DNA from: Planctomycetaceae bacterium
GTDB lineage: Bacteria; Planctomycetota; Planctomycetia; Pirellulales; Pirellulaceae
Length of the DNA stretch: 49,552 nt
Reading direction: 5' to 3'
Assembly (NCBI GenBank): GCA_016794985.1
Contig: JAEUIQ010000032.1
Coordinates: 1-49,552 of the forward strand
The notes under the pieces were generated by a model. The model was not told the DNA's origin, did not search any database, and saw only the letters and a list, made by a program, of their open reading frames with translations. Every line of letters begins with the position of its first letter. Positions within the stretch are counted from its first letter, which is position 1. A program made the translations under genes and the position numbers. Below are positions 40,940-49,552 of the stretch, piece by piece.

Positions 40940-42046
40940 ATGAAAATAGCTCGAATCTTTGCCCATCGTGTCGAATTGCCTTTGGTCGAAGGTTCTTACA
41001 AGTGGTCGGGTGGCAAAGCCGTGTCGGTCTTTGACAGCACGATCGTCGGCGTTGAAACGGCCTGTGGCTTGATTGGCTACGGCGAAGTCTGCCCGCTGGG
41101 CCCGTTCTATCTGCCGGCCTACGCGGAAGGTGTACGAGCCGGCTTGAAGGAACTGGGGCCACATTTGCTTGGCTTTGATCCTCGTGAACTGAGCAAACTG
41201 AACCATCGCATGGATGCGGCGCTCAAAGGTCACCCCTACGTCAAATCGGGCATCGACATTGCTTGCTGGGATGTTTTGGGTAAAGCCACAGGCCTACCAG
41301 TTTGCACGTTGATGGGAGGTCGTTTCGGCGAGAGCATTCGTCTGTATCGTGCGATCTCGCAGTTGCCTCCGGCCGAGATGGCGGCCAACGTTGCCAGTTA
41401 CCGCGACCAAGGCTACACGCGTTTTCAATTGAAAGTCGGTGGCGACCCCGATCAAGACATCGAACGCATCCGACAAGCGCGAGCCTGTTTGCGTCCCTCC
41501 GATCGCTTGGTCGCAGATGCGAATACCGGCTGGACTCAACACGAAGCCGTCCGCGTCGTGCGCGCCGTGCGCGACTTGGACGTCTACATCGAACAGCCTT
41601 GCCTCACCTACGAAGAGTGTCTGGCCGTGCGTCGCCAAACCGATCATCCCTTTGTCTTGGACGAAAATGTCGATGGCCTGGACATGCTGCTCCGAGCCAA
41701 AGCGGATTTGGCAATGGACGTCGTGAACCTAAAGATCAGCAAACTAGGCGGACTGACCAAGACCAAACAAGTGCGAGATCTATGCGTCTCGATGGGGATC
41801 GCCATGACGTTAGAGGATAGCTGGGGCGGCGACATCACCACGGCAGCGATCGCGCATTTGGCTCACAGCACACCGGAAGAATTTCGCTTCACCAGTACCG
41901 ACTTCAATAGCTATGTCACCGTCAGCAACGCGACAGGTGCTCCGCAACGAGAGAACGGCTATATGAAAGCCAGTACTGAGCCCGGCTTGGGAATTGTTCC
42001 AAGGATGGACGTGATCGGGCCACCGGTCGTGGAAGTGCGAGGTTGA
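40940..42046 (+). CDS. Enolase-superfamily dehydratase/racemase (MR/MLE type)
   Basis: 368 aa from ATG 40940. Capping domain ([39 protein letters not shown]) plus a barrel with metal ligands D193 (VADANTGW), E218 (YIEQPC) and D241/E242 (LDEN), and catalytic lysines K165 (RFQLKVGG) and K265 (LKISKLGG). The first Lys of K-x-K is Gln163. From memory, 'GE-CP-GP', the Q-x-K form and '[16 protein letters not shown]' closely match the hydroxyproline-betaine 2-epimerase/cis-3-hydroxyproline dehydratase group. Amino-acid catabolism is a reasonable guess; the precise substrate is not determined. Faces a PAS-AraC regulator. Confidence 0.85.
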   Translation: MKIARIFAHRVELPLVEGSYKWSGGKAVSVFDSTIVGVETACGLIGYGEVCPLGPFYLPAYAEGVRAGLKELGPHLLGFDPRELSKLNHRMDAALKGHPYVKSGIDIACWDVLGKATGLPVCTLMGGRFGESIRLYRAISQLPPAEMAANVASYRDQGYTRFQLKVGGDPDQDIERIRQARACLRPSDRLVADANTGWTQHEAVRVVRAVRDLDVYIEQPCLTYEECLAVRRQTDHPFVLDENVDGLDMLLRAKADLAMDVVNLKISKLGGLTKTKQVRDLCVSMGIAMTLEDSWGGDITTAAIAHLAHSTPEEFRFTSTDFNSYVTVSNATGAPQRENGYMKASTEPGLGIVPRMDVIGPPVVEVRG

Positions 42047-42053
42047 GCGAAAG

Positions 42054-42116
42054 TCGGATCAGTCCGATCTGTCCGATCAGACGGATCTGTCCGATCTGTC
42101 CGATCTGTCCGATCAC
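42054..42116. repeat. 9-bp tandem repeat, 7 copies
   Basis: Seven 9-bp units of the form TCCGATCTG (variants TCGGATCAG, TCCGATCAG, ACGGATCTG, TCCGATCAC) fill the gap between the enolase-superfamily gene and the 1317-aa protein gene. Units with GGATC and units with GATCC-like sequence (CGGATC/GTCCG) could fold into short hairpins. Frames on the minus strand give (D-R-T)n peptides, a by-product of the repeat. Confidence 0.9.
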
Positions 42117-42134
42117 CCCAACTAGGACCCTGAA

Positions 42135-45100
42135 GTGAAACATCACCATTGGATCGTTGCATTGTTGGCCGTGGCCACCGCGTGGAACACCAACTCCGCC
42201 CACGCCCAAACATTGGATGCGGACCTTCAACGGTCGTCCATTCGAGAATTGGCAACGGCGGCGCGGGAAATGGGCGACGCAACTCGCGGCGCGATCGTTT
42301 TTCACCAACCAAGCATGGCCTGCGCAAAATGCCACCTGGTGGGCGGCGATCCCCAAGCCACGCTGGGCCCCGATCTTTCATCCTTAGACCAAACGGTCAG
42401 TGATGAATTGCTGGTTGAATCCGTCCTGCAGCCTTCTAAGACCATTCGGCAGGGTTATGAATCGATCACAGTCTTGACCACTGACGGGCGGTTGATTGCC
42501 GGCATTCCGACGGAACAAACTTCGGAAAAAGTGGTTATTCGTGATGCCGCTCGGATCGGTGAAACGGTGTCGATTGCCGTTTCTGATATCGAAGAAATCA
42601 AATCGAACGAACTCTCGATCATGCCGGCCGGGCAGATGAATCAATTGACCAGCCGCCAACAGTTTTACGATTTGATTCGCTATTTGATTGAGATCCGCGA
42701 CGGCGGACCCAAACGAGCGATGGAATTGCAGCCGTCCCCGTCGCTGTTGGTGTTCCAGATTCCTGAGTTCGAGAATCGTTTGGACCACGCCCGCCTGATC
42801 CATGGCTGGAACGACGAATCGTTCGAACGCGGCGAAGCCATCTATCAACGTGTCTGTGCCAATTGTCACGGGACCCACGATCAAGCCGGTTCACTTCCAA
42901 CATCTTTGCGTTTTGCGGACGGCAAATTCAAGAACGGTAGCGATCCATTATCGATGTACCGCACGCTGACGCATGGTTTCGGGCAAATGGCTCCTCAAGC
43001 GTGGATGGTTCCTTCCCAAAAGTACGATGTGATTCACTACATTCGCGAGTCCTATCTCAAGACCCACAATCCAACACAGCTTACGACGGTGGATGCCACC
43101 TATTTGGCAACTCTGCCCACTGGCGATACGACCGGTCCGGAGCCCAGCAACATTGAAGCTTGGTCGGCCATGGATTACGGCCCCAGTCTGATTCACACGT
43201 ACGAGATCCCTGGGCCGCAGCACAACTTTGCCTACAAAGGCATCGCGATTCGTTTGGATCCCGGTGCTGGCGGCATCGCGCGCGGCGGGCATTGGATGGT
43301 ATTCGATACCGACACGCTGCGAGTCGCTGCCGGTTGGAACTCCGGGGGTGGCGCCAACACGAAAAACAACTTCATTGATTGGCGAGCGATTCAATTCAAT
43401 GGCGAACACGGCGTGCACCCACGCATCGTGGGCCAAGTGGCTTTCGCCAACGGGACAGGTCCTGGCTGGGGACATCCGACCGATGGCGGCTTTGTGGATG
43501 AGCAACGTGTCATCGGTCGCGACGGACGATCGTATGGTCCGCTGCCGAAGTCCTGGGGCCAATTCAACGGTCTCTATCATCATGATCAAAGCGTGATCCT
43601 GTCTTACAAGATCGGTACTACTTCGGTTTTAGAGATGCCGCGTTTGCAGCCCCGCGAAGAGGCTGCTCCGGTCCTGCTGCGAACCTTCAACATCGGCCCT
43701 CGCGAGCAAGACATTGTCTTGCAAGTCGCTCAGCATTCCGACCATCACGCGCGGCTGAACATGCTGACAGCGGACGATCCATCCGCAGTCGTTTTCGACG
43801 TCCCGCAGGCACCCACTCCAACTTACGAAGAGCCCGTGCAGCTTGACGGTGAGACTTTTCTAGAAGTCCCCAAAGCCGAGCGGATGAATGTGAACAGTGA
43901 AGACTTTTCGGTCGTCGCGCGGATCAAGACCTCGGCCGATGGCACGATCTTTTCAATCAGCGACGGCGGTGATCTCTGGGTTCCTAATGGCCAGTCTCTA
44001 TTTCTCCGTGATGGGCATTTGGTTTTCGATATCGGTTGGGTCGGAGCCGTGACCGGTGCAACCCAAGTCAGTGACAATCAATGGCACAATGTGGCCGTGA
44101 CCTGGGAGCACGCCACCAAACGCGTTCGGCTCTACGTCGATGGTCGTTTGGATGGCGAAGGCAAGTTGGCAGCCGCGGCACCTGTGCCGAGTGCAGTCGC
44201 TCGGATCGGGTTTACCTCGCCGAATTTTCCGGAGCCAGAATCTTTTTTCGAAGGCGAAATCGAAACGGTCAAGTTTTACCAAAGATCGGTCAAAGCGGAG
44301 CTAACCGAATTGGCCGACTCGGATACCCTACCGACCGATCCTTTGGTCTCTTGGGGCTTGACCAATTTTAAAGGTTCGCAACTCTTGGACGATACCCATC
44401 AAGGATTCGAAGCCATCGTTCGTCGCGGCCAAGCGGCATCTCGTCCTTCTGTTGGCCCAGTCTTCGCCGGGTTCGCTCCACGGGACCTTCGCGCCGAGTG
44501 GTTCGCCGAAGATGGCAATCTGCGCTTGAGGATACCAGCCGGCGAGCAACCACTCCGGTTCAGCGTCTGGCTGCCAGCGTCACTCGCCATCAACGAAGAA
44601 GATGGACCTTCTGCGAAAAACGCAACTACGGTTCCAACGATTTTGGAGGCCGCAATCGACCTTGAACCGCTGACACATGGTGGACCGAGCCGATGGTCGC
44701 AAATCATCACCACGAAAGTTGAACTTGGTTCGCAGACGGAATCCTTTGGAGTCGATGTCTTGCAGGCGCCAGAGTCAAACCCATGGTTGGCACTGACACG
44801 GTTCACGGGCTTGGACTTTTACCCGGATGGTCGCATTGCCGTATGTACCTGGGACGGTGATGTGTGGATTGTGACACCGCGTTCCGAGGGCGAACAAAGT
44901 TTGCTTGATTGGAGACGAATTGCGTCGGGGTTGTTTCAACCATTAGGTCTCAAAATTGTGAACGACAAGATTCACCTGACGTGTCGCGATCAATTGACGG
45001 TCTTGCACGATTTGAATGCCGATGGAGAAATCGATTTTTACCAATGCTTGAACAATGACCATCAAGTCACGGAACATTTTCATGAATTCGCGATGGGATT

Positions 45101-46088
45101 GCAAACCGATGCGGAGGGCAATTTTTACTACGCGAAATCCGGGTGCCATGGCAAGGCCGCTGTAGTGCCGCATCATGGGACCTTGTTAAAGATCTCAGCG
45201 GATGGTTCGCAAACGACAATTTTGGCCAACGGCTTTCGAGCCGCCAACGGCGTGTGCTTGAATCCCGATGGCTCGTTTGTGGTCACCGATCAAGAAGGCT
45301 TTTGGAACCCCAAGAATCGGATCAATTGGGTGACACTTTCCGAAACGGGTCGTCCCAACTTCTACGGGAATATGTTGGGATATCAAGATGTGACCGACGA
45401 ATCCGACTCGGCGATGGTGCCTCCGCTGTGCTGGATCACCAACGAATTCGATCGCTCGCCGGCCGAACTGTTGTGGGTCGATAGTCCGCGCTGGGGTTCG
45501 TTGCATGGTTCGTTGTTGAATCTGTCCTACGGTTACGGCAAAGTCTATTTGGTTCCGCACGAAAAGGTGAACGGACAAATGCAGGGCGGAATGATCGAAC
45601 TGCCGTTGCCGTCATTTCCAACGGGCGTCATGCGCGGACGGTTCCAACCCGCCGATGGACAATTGTATTTGTGCGGGATGTTCGCCTGGGCCGGCAGTGC
45701 CACACATCCCGGCGGTTTGTACCGCATTCGCTGCAACGAGCAACCGACTGGACTGCCGTTGGAGCTTCATGCCTACGCCTGGGGCGTTGAACTCAAGTTT
45801 GCCGAAGAACTAGACGCAGACTCCATTGGCAAATTGCAATACTACGCGATTCAAGCCTGGGACTTGAAGCGAACCGCTCAGTATGGCTCGGACCATTACA
45901 ATCAACGCGTTTGGTCGGTCGCTGCTGCCAAGCTATTGCCCGACAAGAAGACCTTGCATTTGGAAATTCCCGACATTGCGCCCACTTGGGGGATGGAGAT
46001 TCTGTACGAGATCAAATCCGCAAGCGGTCGCAAAATCAAAGGTAAGATTCACAATACGATTCACCATTTGAAAAAGGCCGACGAGTAG
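42135..46088 (+). CDS. Large exported diheme / LamG / propeller protein
   Basis: 1317 aa from GTG 42135, with AGGA about 10 bases upstream. Signal peptide ~1-25 (IVALLAVATAWNTNSAHAQ). First heme-type domain with C63-A-K-C66-H67 and the planctomycete/PVC pattern 'ESVLQPSKTIRQGYESITVLTTDGR', second with C241-A-N-C244-H245. A large segment (SLIHTYEIPGPQHNFAYKGI) follows, then a LamG/concanavalin-like domain (~575-725: EDFSVVARIKTSADGTIFSI, WHNVAVTWEHATKRVRLYVDG), a beta-propeller (GLDFYPDGRIAVCTWDGDVWIV; GFRAANGVCLNPDGSFVVTD) and a C-terminal Ig-like tail. Such PVC-type heme-binding proteins are common and mostly uncharacterised, perhaps linked to polysaccharide use. Confidence 0.85.
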   Translation: MKHHHWIVALLAVATAWNTNSAHAQTLDADLQRSSIRELATAAREMGDATRGAIVFHQPSMACAKCHLVGGDPQATLGPDLSSLDQTVSDELLVESVLQPSKTIRQGYESITVLTTDGRLIAGIPTEQTSEKVVIRDAARIGETVSIAVSDIEEIKSNELSIMPAGQMNQLTSRQQFYDLIRYLIEIRDGGPKRAMELQPSPSLLVFQIPEFENRLDHARLIHGWNDESFERGEAIYQRVCANCHGTHDQAGSLPTSLRFADGKFKNGSDPLSMYRTLTHGFGQMAPQAWMVPSQKYDVIHYIRESYLKTHNPTQLTTVDATYLATLPTGDTTGPEPSNIEAWSAMDYGPSLIHTYEIPGPQHNFAYKGIAIRLDPGAGGIARGGHWMVFDTDTLRVAAGWNSGGGANTKNNFIDWRAIQFNGEHGVHPRIVGQVAFANGTGPGWGHPTDGGFVDEQRVIGRDGRSYGPLPKSWGQFNGLYHHDQSVILSYKIGTTSVLEMPRLQPREEAAPVLLRTFNIGPREQDIVLQVAQHSDHHARLNMLTADDPSAVVFDVPQAPTPTYEEPVQLDGETFLEVPKAERMNVNSEDFSVVARIKTSADGTIFSISDGGDLWVPNGQSLFLRDGHLVFDIGWVGAVTGATQVSDNQWHNVAVTWEHATKRVRLYVDGRLDGEGKLAAAAPVPSAVARIGFTSPNFPEPESFFEGEIETVKFYQRSVKAELTELADSDTLPTDPLVSWGLTNFKGSQLLDDTHQGFEAIVRRGQAASRPSVGPVFAGFAPRDLRAEWFAEDGNLRLRIPAGEQPLRFSVWLPASLAINEEDGPSAKNATTVPTILEAAIDLEPLTHGGPSRWSQIITTKVELGSQTESFGVDVLQAPESNPWLALTRFTGLDFYPDGRIAVCTWDGDVWIVTPRSEGEQSLLDWRRIASGLFQPLGLKIVNDKIHLTCRDQLTVLHDLNADGEIDFYQCLNNDHQVTEHFHEFAMGLQTDAEGNFYYAKSGCHGKAAVVPHHGTLLKISADGSQTTILANGFRAANGVCLNPDGSFVVTDQEGFWNPKNRINWVTLSETGRPNFYGNMLGYQDVTDESDSAMVPPLCWITNEFDRSPAELLWVDSPRWGSLHGSLLNLSYGYGKVYLVPHEKVNGQMQGGMIELPLPSFPTGVMRGRFQPADGQLYLCGMFAWAGSATHPGGLYRIRCNEQPTGLPLELHAYAWGVELKFAEELDADSIGKLQYYAIQAWDLKRTAQYGSDHYNQRVWSVAAAKLLPDKKTLHLEIPDIAPTWGMEILYEIKSASGRKIKGKIHNTIHHLKKADE

Positions 46089-46124
46089 ACTCATGACAAT
46101 AAGAGCGTGTGGCCTTTGTTTCTG

Positions 46125-46844
46125 CTAGAATTGCCAACGTTGCCGGAAGTAAACCCAGACCGCATGAAAGAAATCGTACCACCGGATTTTCTTGCCATCG
46201 GCTGCTGTACGAGCGTGATAGGAGATCGGCAATTCGACGATTGGTACGCGACGGCGCAGCAGCTTGCCATTTATTTCGGCACAAAGTTCAAACCCACGAC
46301 TTTGCAGATTCAACTCTTGCATCAGCCCCGTCGGTAGCAACTTGTAACAGGTATGGGGGTCAGAGAGTAGACGACCATAAAGTATAGCCGCCCACCAAGC
46401 CAACAATCGGACGGCCAATACGTTCAGCCGACTGGCATTCGAGTTCGTGGCTCGCTTCAAATACCGTGAGCCGTACACCACCGATCCCGGTTCGGCCATC
46501 GCCGCCGTCAACAACATCACGACATCTTGCGGGTCGTACTCGCGGTCCGCGTCTTGAATCACGACCCATTCTCGCTGCGCCAGTGCCAATCCCAGCCGAA
46601 CCGCACTGCCCTTCCCACCGTTGTGGGGCGAAAGAACGACTTCAAGTCCAAGCTCTTCCTGCAGCGATTGAATGATTTCTCGCGAGCCATCGTTCGAGGC
46701 ATCATCAACAACAATCATTTGCGATCCAGGCAATGCCAACCGCACTTGCCGCAGCAACGGTTCTATTGTCCGCATCTCGTTGTAAACGGGAATCAAAACT
46801 GACAATTCAGAATCATCGAACTGAATTTCCGTCGCTGAATTCAT
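46125..46844 (-). CDS. Family 2 glycosyltransferase (dolichol-phosphate mannosyltransferase-like)
   Basis: 239 aa, GT-A fold without C-terminal membrane helices. LSVLIPVYNEMRTIEPLL and MIVVDDASNDGSREI are the nucleotide-sugar site, and 'VIQDADREYDPQDV' is the D-x-D-type metal motif. 'KGSAVRLGLALAQREWVV' and 'DPHTCYKLLPTGLMQELNLQSRGFELCAEINGKLLRRRVPIVELPISYHAR' match DPM1-type enzymes, which make polyprenyl-phosphate sugar donors. It follows the GT39-like gene by 49 bases on the same strand, so it may supply that membrane enzyme with lipid-linked sugar. Confidence 0.9.
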   Translation of the reverse strand: MNSATEIQFDDSELSVLIPVYNEMRTIEPLLRQVRLALPGSQMIVVDDASNDGSREIIQSLQEELGLEVVLSPHNGGKGSAVRLGLALAQREWVVIQDADREYDPQDVVMLLTAAMAEPGSVVYGSRYLKRATNSNASRLNVLAVRLLAWWAAILYGRLLSDPHTCYKLLPTGLMQELNLQSRGFELCAEINGKLLRRRVPIVELPISYHARTAADGKKIRWYDFFHAVWVYFRQRWQF

Positions 46845-46893
46845 TTAATTATGACTCGGATTTGCGATTCGTGCAGTGTATGACCCAAGTTCA

Positions 46894-48786
46894 TTAATAC
46901 TTCTGCACGACTAAATCACTCTTGATCGTTTCAATATCTTCGGCCGTCAGCTCAAACACCAAAATCGACCAGCCAATTTGTTCTTTCGGTTCGCGGGTGG
47001 CCAACCAGTCGTAGTGACCGTACTGCGAAACAGCGTTGGTCACACACAACACGTACCATCCGGGCTCCAAGAACTCCTGTCCAGCATCAACTTGGTTCAA
47101 GCGTTGCTGTAGCTCCGTTCTAATGGGAACTTCGGGGAACACCCAATCTCGCGATGGGGGATTCGCCGCCTGACTCGCGAAACTGATTGACAAGGGGCGA
47201 CGTTCGGGATGACGCTCGACCCAGTGTTGCAAATGGAGAAAGTCTTGGCCCCAATCAATGTTGCTGTTGTTCAAATAGAATCGCCCCCGACTCGGGCCAC
47301 CAACCACTTCGTTAAAATAAGCCAAACTATGAGGGTAGACCGAGAGGCTAGAAATCACCGACCAACCCACCAAACTTCCAATCAATACTTTTTGCCAAAT
47401 CCCGGTCCGCTCCAACCATGGCCCCACCGCTCCACACAGGAGATAAACAAACGGCAAACCACCCAACACGTATCGCAAGTGATGATTGATGCCGGTCTGC
47501 AAACTGACAAACACGACCACGCTCAGCAGGCCCAAGCCCGGCACGAGCCAACGGATCAACCAATCGCTAGTCGGCATTTTCCCTCGTGCCACGATCCAGC
47601 AACCTTGCAGCGCTAACACGACGGCTAAACTCAGAAACAGCCAAACCCCTACTGGCTCCTTGATCGCCAAAGCCACCAAGTAGTAATACCACCAGCCGCC
47701 TTTTTTCCACTCGCCGCACAAGTACGAATCCATTTGGCTTTCGAAATCCCACTTCTGAATATCCATCCCCATCAGATAGTCTTTGGGCACAGGTACTGGA
47801 ATCAGGCCCACCCACGAATCCTGGAACCGATTGCCCACTTGGCGGACGCCAGTCTCGGCCGGGTCCGGTCCATCGGTCATTGCCCTGCTGATAAACTCAA
47901 ACTTCCCCAACTGCCAGCCCACGTCACGAAACGTGTAGCCCAAATTAATGACCACCAGCGCAAGAAACAGCATCAACGACCATTGGCCCAAGAGACTGCG
48001 GACGCTGACTTGGGACTCCAGCGACCGCATCACGCATCGCAATCCCACCATCAGGGCCAAAATCGGCAGCCACAAGAGGACCGTGAACTTCGACAAGAGC
48101 GCCAACCCCAACATCAGGCCAGTACCGTAGGCGGTGGCCAAGTTGGGAGTCCGGAACCAATGCCAAATCGCGTAGAGCGAGATCAACCCCAGTGCGGCCG
48201 AACCCGCGTCGGGCGCGATCAACGATCCGTGAGCCAACAGATTGGGTGAAAACACCCACAGAATCAATGAGATCCAGGAACCCGTCGCACCCCACAATTG
48301 GCGACTCCACCGCCAGAGAAAATAGCCTCCCACCGGGACCAACCACAGTACCGACAACCGAGCCCACCACAGAAAATCGTAACAGCGATCTCGGTTCGCA
48401 TAGACGAACATCGACCCCAATGGGAACTCGCTGCGAATTTCAGGTCGCGGCGAAAGTCCGGACCAATCCGCGCGGTAACCATGAAAGTAAACACCGGTCG
48501 CAGCCAACGACCTGATCAGCGGCGGATTGACTCGGAATGAATCGTAGTTGCCAAACTCCCAGTGACTAACGCCAGCCGCCAAATGGGCGTGTTCGTTTCG
48601 TGTGTAGCCTTCTAGGCCTGCACGATAAACGAGTAATCCAAATTGAATGGCCAACAACCCGACCGCCCATGCGGTGGCCAACCGAGTCGTGGCCAACGGA
48701 GTCGGTCGAGCGTCGAGGTCCGATCCCACAAATTTTCCTGCCTCCAAATTGCATCTTGCATCACGGAACTTCAACGACTTGCCCAT
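46894..48786 (-). CDS. Membrane glycosyltransferase, GT39/ArnT-like
   Basis: 630 aa from ATG 48786 (MGKSLKFRDARC), which overlaps the DUF1559 gene end by 26 bases; a frame to 48855 is also open. About eleven membrane helices. The first periplasmic loop has the GT-C pattern with acidic residue and His (GYTRNEHAHLAAGVSHWEFGNYDSFRVNPPL), as in protein-mannosyl/aminoarabinose transferases that use polyprenyl-phosphate sugars. A periplasmic C-terminal domain follows (residues ~510 on: YFNEVVGGPSRGRFYLNNSNIDWGQDFL). The sugar and acceptor are unknown; the downstream GT2 fits as donor maker. Confidence 0.85.
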   Translation of the reverse strand: MGKSLKFRDARCNLEAGKFVGSDLDARPTPLATTRLATAWAVGLLAIQFGLLVYRAGLEGYTRNEHAHLAAGVSHWEFGNYDSFRVNPPLIRSLAATGVYFHGYRADWSGLSPRPEIRSEFPLGSMFVYANRDRCYDFLWWARLSVLWLVPVGGYFLWRWSRQLWGATGSWISLILWVFSPNLLAHGSLIAPDAGSAALGLISLYAIWHWFRTPNLATAYGTGLMLGLALLSKFTVLLWLPILALMVGLRCVMRSLESQVSVRSLLGQWSLMLFLALVVINLGYTFRDVGWQLGKFEFISRAMTDGPDPAETGVRQVGNRFQDSWVGLIPVPVPKDYLMGMDIQKWDFESQMDSYLCGEWKKGGWWYYYLVALAIKEPVGVWLFLSLAVVLALQGCWIVARGKMPTSDWLIRWLVPGLGLLSVVVFVSLQTGINHHLRYVLGGLPFVYLLCGAVGPWLERTGIWQKVLIGSLVGWSVISSLSVYPHSLAYFNEVVGGPSRGRFYLNNSNIDWGQDFLHLQHWVERHPERRPLSISFASQAANPPSRDWVFPEVPIRTELQQRLNQVDAGQEFLEPGWYVLCVTNAVSQYGHYDWLATREPKEQIGWSILVFELTAEDIETIKSDLVVQKY

Positions 48787-49552
48787 CGCGACGATTGCCC
48801 AGATAACGATGGGTCTGCGGATCAATATCATAATGGATGGTCCGAACCGAACCATCTGCCATTACGAAATGGCAACCGGCCGAATGATTGCTACCGAAAA
48901 CGAAGCGGTTATCGGCATCATTCGTGGCATCCGACTGCGGTGGTTCGACGGTCCAACGTCGATTGTCCGCATCATCCCCCAAGTACATGCTGTGGTCATC
49001 TCCGGCATAGCTGGCCGATTGGAAATGGGAACGAGGGATGTATTTTTCGCCGACTAGATAGGTGTTCGACGCCCCATCGGTGATTTGTGCTAGACGGACC
49101 TTTAACGTGAGGAAGGCCACTCCCGTCGCTTGCTGCACGTTGGGCCAAACGTATGCGTTGAGATCAGCCAAGCTCCCTGAGTTCGGGCCGGGTCCGGCAC
49201 TTAGGATCGTATCACCGCCATTGATCGCATAATCCGATTTGGAAACGGTACGCACATGGTTGGTCAAGTTGGCCAGAACGAAGTTCTCAGTCGCCGGAGT
49301 CAGCTCGGCACTGCGTCGCGAGGGGCAGTGAAACCCCGGTTGGGGCGTTTGTAATAACTTGGTCAAGTTCTCTTCCCGTTGGGCCGGGTTGGCACCAAGG
49401 GCCAGATCAGCGTAAGCGTACACTGGCCGGTTTCGGAATTCTTCGGCGTGGGCGTTGGTGTGGTGTAGGCTTTGGGGAATTTTCCCGCACCCAGCCCCCT
49501 CCAACGAAGGACATTCCATGCTCCATTCGACCCCCGCACCAAGTACCGATCG
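48761..49552 (-). CDS. DUF1559 protein, C-terminal part (5' end outside window)
   Basis: The frame is open from the window end (49552) to the stop at 48761, giving 263 visible residues; the prepilin-like N-terminus lies outside. Visible DUF1559 features: a 'FHCPSRR' segment, 'KSDYAINGGDT', 'VRLAQITDGASNTYLVGEKYI', 'DDHSMYLGDDADNRRW', and the C-terminal 'FGSNHSAGCHFVMADGSVRTIHYDIDP' (S-x-H-x-x-G-x-x-F-x-M-A-D-G-S-V). It is upstream of, and overlaps, the GT39-like gene, so the three genes to 46125 form one operon. The visible part has the full length of a normal DUF1559 C-terminus. Confidence 0.88.
   Translation of the reverse strand, partial: RSVLGAGVEWSMECPSLEGAGCGKIPQSLHHTNAHAEEFRNRPVYAYADLALGANPAQREENLTKLLQTPQPGFHCPSRRSAELTPATENFVLANLTNHVRTVSKSDYAINGGDTILSAGPGPNSGSLADLNAYVWPNVQQATGVAFLTLKVRLAQITDGASNTYLVGEKYIPRSHFQSASYAGDDHSMYLGDDADNRRWTVEPPQSDATNDADNRFVFGSNHSAGCHFVMADGSVRTIHYDIDPQTHRYLGNRRDGQVVEVP

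Noticed and set aside
41922..42381. Minus-strand frames with (D-R-T)n or (I-G-Q)n repeats
   Set aside because: They are by-products of the 9-bp tandem array and overlap the start of the 1317-aa gene.

Overview
The window looks like a chromosomal segment of a planctomycete (Planctomycetota, probably Pirellulales-like). The clade markers are three DUF1559 pseudopilin-like proteins, a DUF1549/DUF1553 protein with an Ig-like segment, several planctomycete-type CxxCH heme proteins fused to WD40, LamG or propeller domains, and an ECF sigma factor fused to a membrane module. No rRNA, tRNA, CRISPR array or phage was seen. The only mobile-element trace is the 3' end of an IS66-type transposase at the left edge.

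Layout. 1-519: IS66 transposase C-terminus. 560-3940 (minus): a run of DUF1559 protein, MauE/DoxX-like membrane protein, a 64-aa protein, a secreted protein with ten mature cysteines, and a membrane-anchored 325-aa protein. 4247-12340 (minus): a WD40/cytochrome c protein, then a two-gene operon of a DUF1549/DUF1553 protein and a large secreted protein. 12498-14239 (minus): a two-TM protein with Cys pairs and a ketosynthase-like protein that lacks the catalytic cysteine. 14727-29921 (plus): a continuous respiratory operon, actA-actB-actC-actDE(fused)-actF, a small membrane protein, sco, coxB (cytochrome c-fused), coxA (type A2), coxC, coxD and a second coxC-like gene. 29922-30715: terminator-like hairpins and an 18-copy 15-bp minisatellite. 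30716-32470 (minus): ECF sigma/membrane fusion. 32902-35512 (plus): an unassigned protein and a membrane-anchored pentaheme cytochrome. 35578-37510: DinB-like protein, Gln-rich secreted protein, GNAT acetyltransferase. 37803-39911 (plus): a second DUF1559 locus with small exported proteins. 39979-46088: a PAS-AraC regulator divergent from an enolase-superfamily enzyme, then a 1317-aa diheme/LamG/propeller protein. 46125-49552 (minus): third DUF1559 gene (cut by the window), a GT39-like membrane glycosyltransferase and a GT2 glycosyltransferase.

How it works together. The central block encodes a complete quinol-to-oxygen branch: Alternative Complex III oxidises menaquinol/quinol and passes electrons to a caa3-type oxidase, with a Sco protein for CuA assembly. 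ActD and ActE are one polypeptide, and three subunits carry histidine-rich stretches. The flanking planctomycete heme proteins are probably exported and have no defined biochemical role. The most system-like unknown is the 560-3940 cassette, where a MauE-like thiol-redox membrane protein sits beside a disulfide-rich exported protein. Two of the three DUF1559 genes carry a short tandem repeat just in front of the start codon.

Limits: everything here comes from reading the sequence and recalled family knowledge. No alignment, structure prediction or database search was run.
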